Origin: an uncultured Poribacteria bacterium
GTDB taxonomy: Bacteria; Poribacteria; WGA-4E; WGA-3G
Assembly (NCBI GenBank): GCA_951812525.1
Contig: OX638316.1
Span: 2,846,506 to 2,910,505, forward strand
Direction of reading: 5' to 3'
DNA length: 64,000 bases
Below the pieces are notes generated by a model. The model searched no databases, was not told the origin of the DNA, and worked only from the letters and a program-made list of their open reading frames with translations. A program made the position numbers and the translations under genes. This document shows, piece by piece, positions 1 to 8,513 of the stretch (position 1 is its first letter; each line of letters begins with the position of its first letter).

Positions 1-1
1 G

Positions 2-718
2 GATCTGCTCATGTGGATCGGTGAAGGGAGCGGAAACACAGCAGTTGATGGCACAGGAAACGGAAATGATGGCACCCTCCATGGTAATGCCAAATGGGTT
101 GCGGATGGCAAATTTGTCACCGGAATTTCTCTCAAAGGCGCAGAAACCTACATGGAAGTGCCCGACCTTATCACTGAAGCTGGAAGTCTACTGTTCTGGT
201 TCAAACCCGATTGGGACGGCAAGGACGGCGAGGATTACCGGATTTATGATGCCAGTTTTGGACCCATCTATTTCTTCATCTCCAAGGGTGCTAACCACGC
301 TGACATCAACCCCGAAGACTTTGGCTTCTATTTTGAAGCTGCTGACGATGCAGATTGGCAGGACGTTGAATTTGATCCAGCAGGGGTCATAACAAAAGAT
401 AAATATTTTCATGTCGCAGCAACTTGGGATTTCGATGGCGGGAACCCGTTCCTATATATCGATGGGAAGGAAGCCGCAACCAGTGGTAAGAAAATTACTG
501 GTGGTTTTCCACAGTTGCACGAAAAACCCAGATTCGGATGGGAGACGATTCCCTATATTCCGCTCCAAAACGGAGCAGAAGGTATCATTGATGAAATCTC
601 ATTTTGGTCACGCGCACTTGAAGAGGATGAGATTCAGGAGATGATGGATACAAGTTTGGATGTCGAAGCGGCAGGGAAATTGACTGTTACGTGGGGTGAT
701 TTAAAGGCGACCCGATAA
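2..718 (+). CDS. LamG-domain protein with C-terminal GKL-TW tag (5' end outside window)
   Basis: The frame is open to the first base, so the N-terminus and any signal peptide lie outside the window. An ATG at position 11 falls inside the conserved start of the LamG fold and is not a credible start. The visible 238 residues form one concanavalin-like LamG/laminin-G jellyroll: the opening 'EGSGNTAVDGTGNGNDG' segment, a central 'FHVAATWDFDGGNPFLYIDG' strand pair and the closing 'GIIDEISFWSRALEEDEI' helix. The protein ends 'AAGKLTVTWGDLKATR', a tag shared with four other proteins here. LamG folds usually bind carbohydrate or protein ligands outside the cell; the ligand is unknown. A terminator follows 56 bp downstream. 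The family call is secure, the function is not. Confidence 0.85.
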   Translation, partial: DLLMWIGEGSGNTAVDGTGNGNDGTLHGNAKWVADGKFVTGISLKGAETYMEVPDLITEAGSLLFWFKPDWDGKDGEDYRIYDASFGPIYFFISKGANHADINPEDFGFYFEAADDADWQDVEFDPAGVITKDKYFHVAATWDFDGGNPFLYIDGKEAATSGKKITGGFPQLHEKPRFGWETIPYIPLQNGAEGIIDEISFWSRALEEDEIQEMMDTSLDVEAAGKLTVTWGDLKATR

Positions 719-773
719 TAGTGCGGTTAAGCAACTGTAATTCTAAATACGTTAAGTATAAAGCCTTTTTCTA

Positions 774-810
774 AGTCTGGCGATACAACTCGCCAGACTT
801 TTTATTTTTA
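774..810 (+). terminator. Rho-independent terminator after LamG gene
   Basis: A perfect 9-bp stem (AGTCTGGCG / CGCCAGACT) with an 8-nt loop is followed on the plus strand by TTTTTATTTTT. It lies just downstream of the LamG stop codon and ends that transcript. The rest of the 194-bp gap before the convergent dctM shows nothing else. Confidence 0.85.
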
Positions 811-912
811 CTATCAACCGCCAAAAAGGTAACTTCAACAGGCATCAAGATACTTGAAATCACTAAAATACCAGTGAAACTCAACACATTGACAGGGACA
901 ATTTCCAACTCT

Positions 913-2199
913 TCAAAGCAGCGGTTCAGTTGTTTTACCTAAAACCCGTGGCAGCCAGAGACTCAAATCTGGAACATAAGTTACCAACACCAACGCTATC
1001 AACAACAAGGCAATGAACAAAAGGACCGAGCGGTAAAGCACGACCACTGACCGATCAAACTTCATACTGGAAATGAATAGATTCATTCCCACTGGTGGCG
1101 TCAAATAACCGATTTCGAGGTTCGTTAAGACAATGATACCGAGGTGTGCCTTATCGATCCCGAACTGTTCTGCGATCGGTAGCAACAGCGGTACAACAAT
1201 AATAACCGCTGAAAAAATATCCATCAGACACCCGACAATCAGGAGGAATATATTGAGTCCGATGAGCGTAACAATACGATTTTCTGTTGTCGCTTGGATC
1301 CAGTCAAGGATAGTTGTAGGTACGTCGAGTGTGATGAGGTAGTTTGTCAAACCTAAAGCGATACCGAGGATGATGAGGATTGCACCGACAAGCAGTGTGC
1401 TCTCCTTGACGATACGCGGCAAGACTTTCACTGACATCGAACGGTGGATGCCAATTTCTACGATAAGAGCATAGATAGCTGTTAGCGCAGCCGCTTCATC
1501 CAAGGTAACGATACCAGATATGATACCCCCTAACACAAGAAACGGCAACAGTAGTTCCCATTTCACGTTCCAGAGCGTTCGGATGAAGACGCGTCCGTCA
1601 AAGGATGTCGTCTCAGTCCGTTTGATGACACTCCATCCACAACAGTAAAGACTTAGAATACTCAGAATAAGCAGACCGGGGATCATACCCGCAAGGAACA
1701 TCCTCTCGATAGGTACTTGCGCGATAATCGCGTAGAGGATCAGCGGAACACACGGGGGAAACAGAAGCCCAATACTGCCAGATGCCGTCACCAACCCGAG
1801 TGAAAATCTTTCGTTATAACTCTGACGCAGGATCGGATATAACAACCCGCCGAGGGCGATAATCGTTACACCCGATGCCCCCGTGAAAGTTGTAAAGAAG
1901 GCACAGGTGCCGAGTACCACTACGGCGATACCACCCGGTAACCAGCCGACACTTGCCCGCGCGAACGCCACCAACCGCTGCGGTGCCTGCCCTTCAGCGA
2001 TGACATATCCGGCAAAGGTGAAGAGTGGAATAATTAGGATTGTCGAATTTCTGGTGAGTCGGTTGAAGTCAATTAGGATTGTTGAAATCGGTTCGCCTGC
2101 TGTGAGGTATCCAATGATTGATGCACCAGCTAATAGAACAAAAAGTGCCCCACCAAAGAGAGCGAAGCCTACTAATCCAATGCCGATTATTAAGCCCAT
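913..2199 (-). CDS. dctM: TRAP transporter large permease (DctM family)
   Basis: Large membrane subunit of a tripartite ATP-independent periplasmic transporter, the sodium-driven permease for organic acids. The 428 residues match the usual DctM length and are hydrophobic throughout, with about 12 membrane segments. Family-typical stretches are visible, such as 'STILIIPLFTFAGYVIAEG' near residue 52, 'GSIGLLFPPCVPLILYAI' and 'LEIGYLTPPVGMNLFIS'. The start codon overlaps the stop of dctQ as TAATG, so the two subunits are translationally coupled. No DctP binding protein lies beside them. Two LarA-like enzymes sit upstream in the same direction, suggesting a hydroxy-acid substrate, but that is inference. 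Confidence 0.93.
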   Translation of the reverse strand: MGLIIGIGLVGFALFGGALFVLLAGASIIGYLTAGEPISTILIDFNRLTRNSTILIIPLFTFAGYVIAEGQAPQRLVAFARASVGWLPGGIAVVVLGTCAFFTTFTGASGVTIIALGGLLYPILRQSYNERFSLGLVTASGSIGLLFPPCVPLILYAIIAQVPIERMFLAGMIPGLLILSILSLYCCGWSVIKRTETTSFDGRVFIRTLWNVKWELLLPFLVLGGIISGIVTLDEAAALTAIYALIVEIGIHRSMSVKVLPRIVKESTLLVGAILIILGIALGLTNYLITLDVPTTILDWIQATTENRIVTLIGLNIFLLIVGCLMDIFSAVIIVVPLLLPIAEQFGIDKAHLGIIVLTNLEIGYLTPPVGMNLFISSMKFDRSVVVLYRSVLLFIALLLIALVLVTYVPDLSLWLPRVLGKTTEPLL

Positions 2200-2765
2200 T
2201 AGCTTGACTCTCCTTTGCTAATATCCGAAACCTGTCCACTGCTTCTTAAATTGATACCAATCTGAAGGACTAAGTGAATCCCGATAAGGACAAATCCGAC
2301 CGGAATAATACTCTTCGCCCACCAAAGAGGGATGTTACCAATTAATTTAGCCTCACTTGACTGTTCGTCTCCGAGGAAATCAAAGCCGTAATATGCTAAG
2401 ATCCCCACAACAATCAAAGCGAGACAATCGACAATCAGGTTACTCCAGCGGATGATTTTTTCAGGGAGAATCCGGCTAAGGACATCAATACTGATGTGTC
2501 GCCTTTCGCAGGTAGCCAGTGCCGCACCTAAGAGGCACAGCCAGAGCGTCAAGTGTTGAAGCACTATATCGCTCCACAACAGGCTCGTTTGAAACCCGTA
2601 TCGCAAAACTATTTTGAGTATCGCAAGCCCAAGCATCATCGCAATGATAAGACACAGCAAACCGGTTTCAATCTTACCGAGAGCCGTATTAATACTATAT
2701 AGAAAAGAAATCGCTTTGCTATGAGTTTGCCCACTCTCAGAACTTGCTGTAGAAAAATCACGCAT
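2199..2765 (-). CDS. dctQ: TRAP transporter small permease (DctQ family)
   Basis: Small four-helix membrane subunit that pairs with DctM. The 188-residue length and four hydrophobic segments (about residues 28-50, 66-82, 104-125 and 147-168) are typical. The family-like 'WSDIVLQHLTLWLCLLGAA' and 'RRHISIDVL' motifs are present. A purine-rich GAGAG lies about 10 nt before the ATG. It starts 6 bp after the stop of the upstream LarA-like gene and its stop overlaps the dctM start, so all are one operon. Confidence 0.9.
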   Translation of the reverse strand: MRDFSTASSESGQTHSKAISFLYSINTALGKIETGLLCLIIAMMLGLAILKIVLRYGFQTSLLWSDIVLQHLTLWLCLLGAALATCERRHISIDVLSRILPEKIIRWSNLIVDCLALIVVGILAYYGFDFLGDEQSSEAKLIGNIPLWWAKSIIPVGFVLIGIHLVLQIGINLRSSGQVSDISKGESS

Positions 2766-2771
2766 TGGTTG

Positions 2772-4031
2772 TTATCTCTCTTGTGCTAATACCTGAATTC
2801 CAGCGGATGGCAGCACAGCAACCTTGGTGTCTGACGGGAGCTTCTCAGCGAACAAACCAATCAGCTGATTGAGATCTCGGAAAAGGAGAGACCCTGCGTG
2901 TTTCTTGTAAAAATCATCCACTAAAAAGTGTTCCGACCAGACGTGTAGTTGGTCTTGAGTTCCGAGTTGTGGCGAGGGGAGTTCAGACGCTGTCCTTTCT
3001 GCTTTTTGTTCTACGAACCGGGCATAATCGATTTGATCAAACAGTCCATGATAGCAGATGCCGTCACTTGCGGGATTGAGTGCCATCTTATATGCCTTCT
3101 CAAAATGACGCGTTGCCCACAACGCTTTGCCTGTTTGAATCGGATCGCTGTCAAGCGGGTAACAGTTCAGCACGACCAGATCTGTCTCTTTTCGACTCCT
3201 TTCTGGTATTTCTGTGCCGTAGGTATCCAACGCGAAGTGCGACCCTTTACGATGCGCTTCCACAAAATCGCCTACAAACAACCCACAGATCTCGCGGCGG
3301 CTATTGAGCACGGTATTGACAATCACATCAAGACCGAGGACCCCTGCCACAGCTTCAGAGAAATCGCGATGATCCGGTTCACTGCCTTTTCTTTCAATAA
3401 CGGCGTGTCCGCGACTCGGTGAGAATGAGTGAAAATAGAACATCGTCGCGAAACCCGCGATACCGGGGACAATCAATTTCGCACCACCACCGAAACCGAC
3501 GGAGCCGTGTGGATAAATGCCGCCGAGACAAATCTTGAAATCCGCATCTGCGACGACACGATTAAGATAGATAGGCATACCGTTATCAAGGCTTCCTAAC
3601 GCACGCAGATCACCACTCATAAAATCATGGCTGGTCGCTTCATATTCAGTCGCAACATCTGCACCTATCTTTTTCGCCACCTCTTCTTCAGTGAGCGGAC
3701 GATGCGAACCGCCACCAACAACGAATCGGATCTCCGATTTCGGTACACCCGCTGATGCTAATTCACGCAACAGAAACGGAATGACCGTTGCAGCAGGAGT
3801 CGGACGACTCAAATCATCTACAATGATAGCGGCACTTTTCTTACCTTTCGCGAGTTCCGAAATGCGCGGTGTGCCAATTGGTTCGGCAAATGCCTGTTCA
3901 ATCTGTGCATCAGAAAGTACAGGCGCATCCTTAGGTCCCAAAACTTCTACTTCCCAACCTGCTGGAAAATTCAGGGTCAGTTCTTCATCCCCGTACCATG
4001 CACGGGAGTTGACTGTAGCAGTGTTATTCAT
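2772..4031 (-). CDS. LarA-like nickel-pincer enzyme (DUF2088), copy 1
   Basis: Homologue of lactate racemase LarA, whose family uses a nickel-pincer nucleotide to racemise or epimerise alpha-hydroxy acids. Family motifs are clear: 'VDDLSRPTP', then 'VVGGGSHRPLT' with the conserved His, and 'GGIYPHGSVGFGGGAKLIVPG' carrying a second His and the Lys that tethers the cofactor in LarA. The reading frame extends four codons upstream, but that ATG is part of the ribosome site: GGAGG lies 5 nt before the ATG at 4031, and the paralogue upstream begins at the same place. The protein is then 419 aa. No larB, larC or larE cofactor genes are in the window. Substrate unknown; it need not be lactate. Confidence 0.85.
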   Translation of the reverse strand: MNNTATVNSRAWYGDEELTLNFPAGWEVEVLGPKDAPVLSDAQIEQAFAEPIGTPRISELAKGKKSAAIIVDDLSRPTPAATVIPFLLRELASAGVPKSEIRFVVGGGSHRPLTEEEVAKKIGADVATEYEATSHDFMSGDLRALGSLDNGMPIYLNRVVADADFKICLGGIYPHGSVGFGGGAKLIVPGIAGFATMFYFHSFSPSRGHAVIERKGSEPDHRDFSEAVAGVLGLDVIVNTVLNSRREICGLFVGDFVEAHRKGSHFALDTYGTEIPERSRKETDLVVLNCYPLDSDPIQTGKALWATRHFEKAYKMALNPASDGICYHGLFDQIDYARFVEQKAERTASELPSPQLGTQDQLHVWSEHFLVDDFYKKHAGSLLFRDLNQLIGLFAEKLPSDTKVAVLPSAGIQVLAQER

Positions 4032-4167
4032 TATATCCTCCATTTCTGGTTCACGGATTACGCAAATAAAAGAAGATGTACTCTGCTCTATTGAAAGACA
4101 TTGATGCTCTTATCGGATGTGTGATGCTGCTAATTTCTATAGCCGGTAGACTGCAAGCCAAACCGTT

Positions 4168-5433
4168 TTACTGAGGAAGCGTCGGCACCGGCACCTGAAT
4201 TCCTGCCACGGGTAAAACAGCGACTTTTGCGTCTGCTGGAAGTTTCTCAGCAAACAATTGGATCAGTTGTTCTAGGTCTCGGAACAGAAGCGAGGCGGGA
4301 TACTCCTTGTAGAAGTCATCTGCCAAAAAGTGTTCAGACCAGACATGCAGTTGCCCGCGTCTACCGAGTTTTGGTGCAGGGAGTTCGGGTGGTGCCTGTT
4401 CTGCTCGCTGCCGAAGAAAGCGCGCATAATCAAGTCTGTCAAACAATCCGTGGTAGCAGCTCCCATCGCTCGCAGGATAGAGTGCTATCGTATAAGCGTT
4501 TTCAAAATAACTTAAAGCCGCCAACGCCTTGTCAAGTTGAATCGCATCAGCGTCAAGTGGATAGCAGTTAATCACCACCAGGTTGGCCTCGTTTCGGCTC
4601 GTTTCTGGTACTTCAGTTCTGTAGGTATCAAAAGCGAAATGTGCCCCTTCACGATGTGCTTGTATAAAATCACCCACGAATAGACCACAGATTTCACGCC
4701 TGCTATTAAGCACAACATTGGCGATAGCGTCAAGACCGAGAACCGCTGCAGCTAGTTCGGCGGAGTCGCGACGATCCGGTTCATCGCTTTCGCCTTCAAT
4801 ATTGGCATACCCACGTCCGGGCGGGAAGGTGTGAAAATAGTACATCGTTGCAAAACCGCAGATACCTGGGACAATCAACTTCGCACCACCGCTAAAACCG
4901 ACGGAACTGTGCGGATAGATACCTCCCAAACAGATTTTGAAGTCGGCATCTGCAACAACTCGATTAAAATAAAGGGGCATGCCGTTGTCAAGGTTACCAA
5001 AGGCACGCAGATCACCACTCATAAAGTCGTGGTTTGTTACCTCGTATTCAGCGGCGACATCTGCCCCAATCTTTGTCGCCGCTTCCGCATCCGTGATGGG
5101 TCGGTGCGAACCGACACCGACAACAAATCGAATCTCTGATTTCGGGATACCTGCTGATGCTAACTCACGTAAAAGATAAGGGACAATCCTCGCAGCGGGC
5201 GTTGGGCGACTCAAATCATCTACAATAATAGCCGCACTCTTTTTCCCTTTTGCCAGTTCCGAAATACGGGGTTTACCGATTGGATCAGCAAATGCCCGTT
5301 CAATTTCTGCATCAGAAAGTGTAGGCGCGTCATTCGGACCAAGCACTTCCACTTCCCAGCCTGTTGGGAAATTCAAGGTCAACGCTTTATCTCCGTACCA
5401 TGCGCCGGAGTGAACTGTAATAGTGTTACCCAT
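4168..5433 (-). CDS. LarA-like nickel-pincer enzyme (DUF2088), copy 2
   Basis: Tandem paralogue of the next gene, 421 aa and alignable end to end with long identical blocks ('ELAKGKKSAAIIVDDLSRPTP', 'DADFKICLGGIYPH'). The putative cofactor-binding residues are kept: the His of 'GVGSHRPIT', the His of 'GGIYPHSSVGF' and the Lys of 'GGAKLIVPG'. GGAG lies 8 nt before the ATG. The 136-bp gap to copy 1 holds no obvious terminator, so this is probably the first gene of the larA-larA-dctQ-dctM operon. Two divergent copies suggest either two substrates or a heteromeric enzyme; the sequence does not decide. Confidence 0.84.
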   Translation of the reverse strand: MGNTITVHSGAWYGDKALTLNFPTGWEVEVLGPNDAPTLSDAEIERAFADPIGKPRISELAKGKKSAAIIVDDLSRPTPAARIVPYLLRELASAGIPKSEIRFVVGVGSHRPITDAEAATKIGADVAAEYEVTNHDFMSGDLRAFGNLDNGMPLYFNRVVADADFKICLGGIYPHSSVGFSGGAKLIVPGICGFATMYYFHTFPPGRGYANIEGESDEPDRRDSAELAAAVLGLDAIANVVLNSRREICGLFVGDFIQAHREGAHFAFDTYRTEVPETSRNEANLVVINCYPLDADAIQLDKALAALSYFENAYTIALYPASDGSCYHGLFDRLDYARFLRQRAEQAPPELPAPKLGRRGQLHVWSEHFLADDFYKEYPASLLFRDLEQLIQLFAEKLPADAKVAVLPVAGIQVPVPTLPQ

Positions 5434-5783
5434 ATATAGTGCTCCGTTTTGAAATAATATGATTATAGGAGTACGATTCGCTGGACTTTCTTAGAACATA
5501 ACATATCTGCTGGTTATCAATGGTGGTTTTAACTCTACCGTCGCTTCATCAATTCGGTGTATTTCTATGTATGCTGGTAAATATAGGTGGTAAAAAAAAT
5601 AAATAGACATTTCAGTATACATAGAACTCATTGCTTCCGCTGGCTAGGTTTCCTAATTGGCTACGGTTCGGGTACTGGGAAGGGTTCCCTTCGGGTACTA
5701 GGAAAGGTACTCTATGGGTACTGGGAAGGATACTCAATGGTATCCAAGTAATTGTAGAATTTACTATGAGTGCAATACCTAAC
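5434..5783. other. Gene-free gap with repeats
   Basis: This 350-bp gap between pyrG's 3' end and the first larA-like gene holds no credible ORF. It must contain the promoter of the larA-dct operon, though no strong -35/-10 pair stands out. Bases 5641-5745 carry a GGTTTCCTAA-containing palindrome-like element followed by a three-copy 23-bp tandem repeat, listed separately. Confidence 0.6.
5670..5738 (+). repeat. Tandem repeat, 3 x 23 bp
   Basis: Three head-to-tail 23-bp units at 5670-5692, 5693-5715 and 5716-5738 share GGGTACT-[GA]-GGAA-[GA]-GG and then diverge at their ends. A partial fourth copy (GGTATCC) follows. The units contain inverted stretches such as GGGAAGGGTTCCC. No coding frame crosses them. 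The function is unknown; it may be a regulatory array or simple slippage. Confidence 0.8.
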
Positions 5784-7439
5784 CTAAAATGTAAATGAAG
5801 TTAAAGAGGCAGCACCTTCCTCCGTGCCTTCTTCCGTTTGCTGTTGGTGTCGAAGCACCGCCGCAATAAATTCTCGAAAGAGCGGATGTGGTGCAAGCGG
5901 TTTCGATTGAAATTCGGGATGGAATTGTGAACCCACCATCCACGGATGATCGGCTACTTCAGCGATTTCGACGAGACTTTCGTCAGGCGACAACCCACTA
6001 AAGCAGAGTCCTGCCGCTTCTAATTGTGAACGATATGTGTTATTAAGTTCATAGCGGTGGCGGTGACGTTCTACAATAATCGGTTGCTGATAAGCAGCGT
6101 AGCTTTTGGTCTTCTCTTTGAGTACACACGGATAGATACCCAGTCGCATTGTCGCACCGAGATCAGCAACGGCGCGCTGCTCAAGCATCAAATCTATGAC
6201 GGGGTGCGGTGTTTCTGAATCTACCTCTGTGCTATTTGCCCCTTTTAGGTTGGCGGCGTTGCGCGCAAACTCGATCACCATACACTGCATACCGAGACAT
6301 AATCCGAAATACGGGACGCGATTTTCGCGAGCGTATCGTGCCGCAACTAACATCCCTTCGATCCCGCGATAGCCGAATCCGCCTGGGACCAAAATCCCAT
6401 CAACATTTTTAAAGACGCTGTCGAGATCCGGGTGTTCCGTGAGTGATTCTGAATCTATCCATTCAATATCAACAGAAGTTTCGTTGGCAATCCCTCCATG
6501 CTTGAGGGCTTCCTGTACGCTGATATAGGCATCGCTCCCGGTTGTATATTTTCCAACAACGGCAATCCGTGCCGTGTGTTTCGGATTTTTCAGTTTTTCA
6601 ACCATTGCCGCCCATTCAGCGTCCATTGGCGGTCGTGTTTCGAGACCAAGCCGCTTTAAAACGAGATGTCCCATACCTTGCCGTTCAAAATTAAGCGGGA
6701 TTTCATCAATGCATTTCGTATCGAGTCCTTCAAAAATATATTCTTCGCTAATACCGCAGAGAAGCGCGACTTTCTGACGAAATGCTTCCTCTAACGACTG
6801 ACTCGTGCGGCACAGCAGCAGGTCTGGTTGAACACCTAATTCTTGAAGTTTGCGGATACTATGTTGTGTCGGTTTACTCTTGCTTTCGCCATTAGGTAGG
6901 GTATAAATGAGGGATACATGGAGGAACATCGTGTTCTGACGTCCAACCTCAACTGCCATCTGCCGAATGGCTTCTACAAATGGCGGCATCTCAAAGTCAC
7001 CGATGGTCCCGCCTATTTCGGTAATGACAATTTCGGCTTCGTTATCCTTACCGATCTGGTAGATGCGGCGTTTGATTTCATCAGTGATGTGCGGGATAAG
7101 CTGCACCGTTTGACCGAGATAGTCTCCGCGCCGTTCTTTCGCAATCACTTCACTATAGACAGATCCAGTAGTAAAGTTAGAATATTGATTGAGATCAATA
7201 CCGAAGAACCTTTCATAATTCCCAATGTCCAAATCGGTTTCCGCACCATCGTGAGTAACGAAAACTTCGCCATGTTGAAACGGGTTCATGACCCCCGCAT
7301 CTACATTGAGATACGGATCAATTTTGACCACAATCACTTTGAAACCGCGATTGATGAGCAATCTACCTAAAGATGCGGTAGTGATCCCCTTGCCGATGCC
7401 TGAGATAACTCCGCCCGTCACAAAAATATATTTAGTCAT
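5784..7439 (-). CDS. pyrG: CTP synthase
   Basis: Makes CTP from UTP, ATP and glutamine in the cytoplasm. The 551 aa are the normal length. The N-terminal synthetase domain starts 'TGGVISGIGKGITTASLG' (P-loop), followed by 'GEVFVTHDGAETDLDIGNYE' and 'QTVQLIPHITDEIK'. The C-terminal class I glutamine amidotransferase has the nucleophile elbow 'YFGLCLGMQCMV' (first Cys) and the catalytic 'HPEFQSKP' His-Glu pair. It lies 136 bp downstream of kdsB on the same strand; that pairing makes sense because KdsB consumes CTP. The ribosome site is weak. No oddities seen. Confidence 0.98.
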   Translation of the reverse strand: MTKYIFVTGGVISGIGKGITTASLGRLLINRGFKVIVVKIDPYLNVDAGVMNPFQHGEVFVTHDGAETDLDIGNYERFFGIDLNQYSNFTTGSVYSEVIAKERRGDYLGQTVQLIPHITDEIKRRIYQIGKDNEAEIVITEIGGTIGDFEMPPFVEAIRQMAVEVGRQNTMFLHVSLIYTLPNGESKSKPTQHSIRKLQELGVQPDLLLCRTSQSLEEAFRQKVALLCGISEEYIFEGLDTKCIDEIPLNFERQGMGHLVLKRLGLETRPPMDAEWAAMVEKLKNPKHTARIAVVGKYTTGSDAYISVQEALKHGGIANETSVDIEWIDSESLTEHPDLDSVFKNVDGILVPGGFGYRGIEGMLVAARYARENRVPYFGLCLGMQCMVIEFARNAANLKGANSTEVDSETPHPVIDLMLEQRAVADLGATMRLGIYPCVLKEKTKSYAAYQQPIIVERHRHRYELNNTYRSQLEAAGLCFSGLSPDESLVEIAEVADHPWMVGSQFHPEFQSKPLAPHPLFREFIAAVLRHQQQTEEGTEEGAASLTSFTF

Positions 7440-7575
7440 TTTTTATCGTGGCAATAGAGAAGAAAGTCCATGGACTGTTTTCAGTATCTACCCTACACTG
7501 GCTTTGGAATAAGATTCGCAGATTTCTGTCAAGCAGGGTCCACGACACTTCTCCACCCGCCCTGTAGCACCCTCC

Positions 7576-8328
7576 TTATGCTGTTTCTAAAATTTGTTTC
7601 ACCCGCTCCAAGTCGGCGGGGACATCAACTCCGATAAGTAGTGTATCGGTTTCGACGACATGAATAGGAACACCGTGTTCTAAAAAGCGGAGTTGTTCTA
7701 AACCTTCTGCAAGTTCGTAAGGCGTAGAATCCCATTTTGTGAATGCAAGAAGTTGCTCGCGGCGATAGGCATACAAACCGACATGTCGGTACACTGGAAA
7801 CTTGGACAGTTCGTCGTCCGTGATCCTTCCCGGTATAGATGCTCGTGAAAAATACAATGCATCGCCTTGAAGATTTGTGACAACTTTAACAACGTTGACA
7901 TCTCGGTAATCTGTAGCGGTCTCAACCCGTTGCTTTAAAGTGCAAACTTGAACCTCAGGTCTCTCAATGAAGGGCTGTAGCATCATGTCTATCTGTGCAG
8001 GTTCAAGGAGAGGTTCATCGCCTTGGATATTGGCAACAATGTCGCATCTCAACTCTTCGGCAACAACAGCAACTCGCTCAGTACCAGTCGCACACGGACC
8101 TGTCATCTGGACGTTCCCACCAAATTTGGTTACCGCATCGTAGATCCGCTGATCATCTGTAGCGACAATTACTTCATCAAGTGTTTTTGCACGGCGCGCA
8201 CTTTCATAAACATGTTGCACCATCGGTTTCCCGAGAAGATTCGCTAACGGCTTCCCGTCAAAACGGCTTGAGGCATAGCGAGCTGGAATGATTCCTACAC
8301 TTTGCAACCTTATGCTTCCTCTTGACAT
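7576..8328 (-). CDS. kdsB: 3-deoxy-manno-octulosonate cytidylyltransferase (CMP-KDO synthetase)
   Basis: Activates KDO with CTP for lipid A/LPS core synthesis. The 250-aa protein has the family signature 'VGIIPARYASSRFDGKPL' at the start, 'ATDDQRIYDAV', 'TGPCATGTERVA' and 'VANIQGDEPLLEP' (metal and nucleotide binding), and 'YRHVGLYAYRREQLL'. The ATG at 8328 has little Shine-Dalgarno support. A TTG at 8307, preceded by AGAGGAAGCATAAGG, would start the protein at 'LQSVGIIPARY', which is nearer to the usual N-terminus, so the true start may be 8307. Its presence is strong evidence for a KDO-containing outer membrane. Confidence 0.96.
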   Translation of the reverse strand: MSRGSIRLQSVGIIPARYASSRFDGKPLANLLGKPMVQHVYESARRAKTLDEVIVATDDQRIYDAVTKFGGNVQMTGPCATGTERVAVVAEELRCDIVANIQGDEPLLEPAQIDMMLQPFIERPEVQVCTLKQRVETATDYRDVNVVKVVTNLQGDALYFSRASIPGRITDDELSKFPVYRHVGLYAYRREQLLAFTKWDSTPYELAEGLEQLRFLEHGVPIHVVETDTLLIGVDVPADLERVKQILETA

Positions 8329-8513
8329 TCTAAAATTCTTTATATTTTTCTCTCCGCCTCCTAAATCAGTTTAACGTATAATGAAGTTAAAATCAAATTT
8401 TTTTCCATTTCCGTTTGCAGATGTGGTTAGAAAGGTGGTAAACTTTAATACAAGCGGCTCGTTCATTCGGAGTAGCGAATAAAATAGATGACTTGTATAA
8501 AGGAGATTTTGGA

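Noticed and set aside
11-718. LamG ORF starting at the ATG at position 11 as a complete short protein
   Set aside because: The frame is open through the window edge and the ATG falls inside the conserved LamG opening; the gene is cut by the window.
913-2221. Long open frames on the plus strand across dctM, and similar antisense ORFs elsewhere (e.g. 4831-5139, 39338-39571)
   Set aside because: They are antisense shadows of well-supported genes with low-complexity or motif-free translations.
5670-5738. CRISPR array
   Set aside because: The 23-bp units are directly adjacent without spacers and there are no cas genes in the window.
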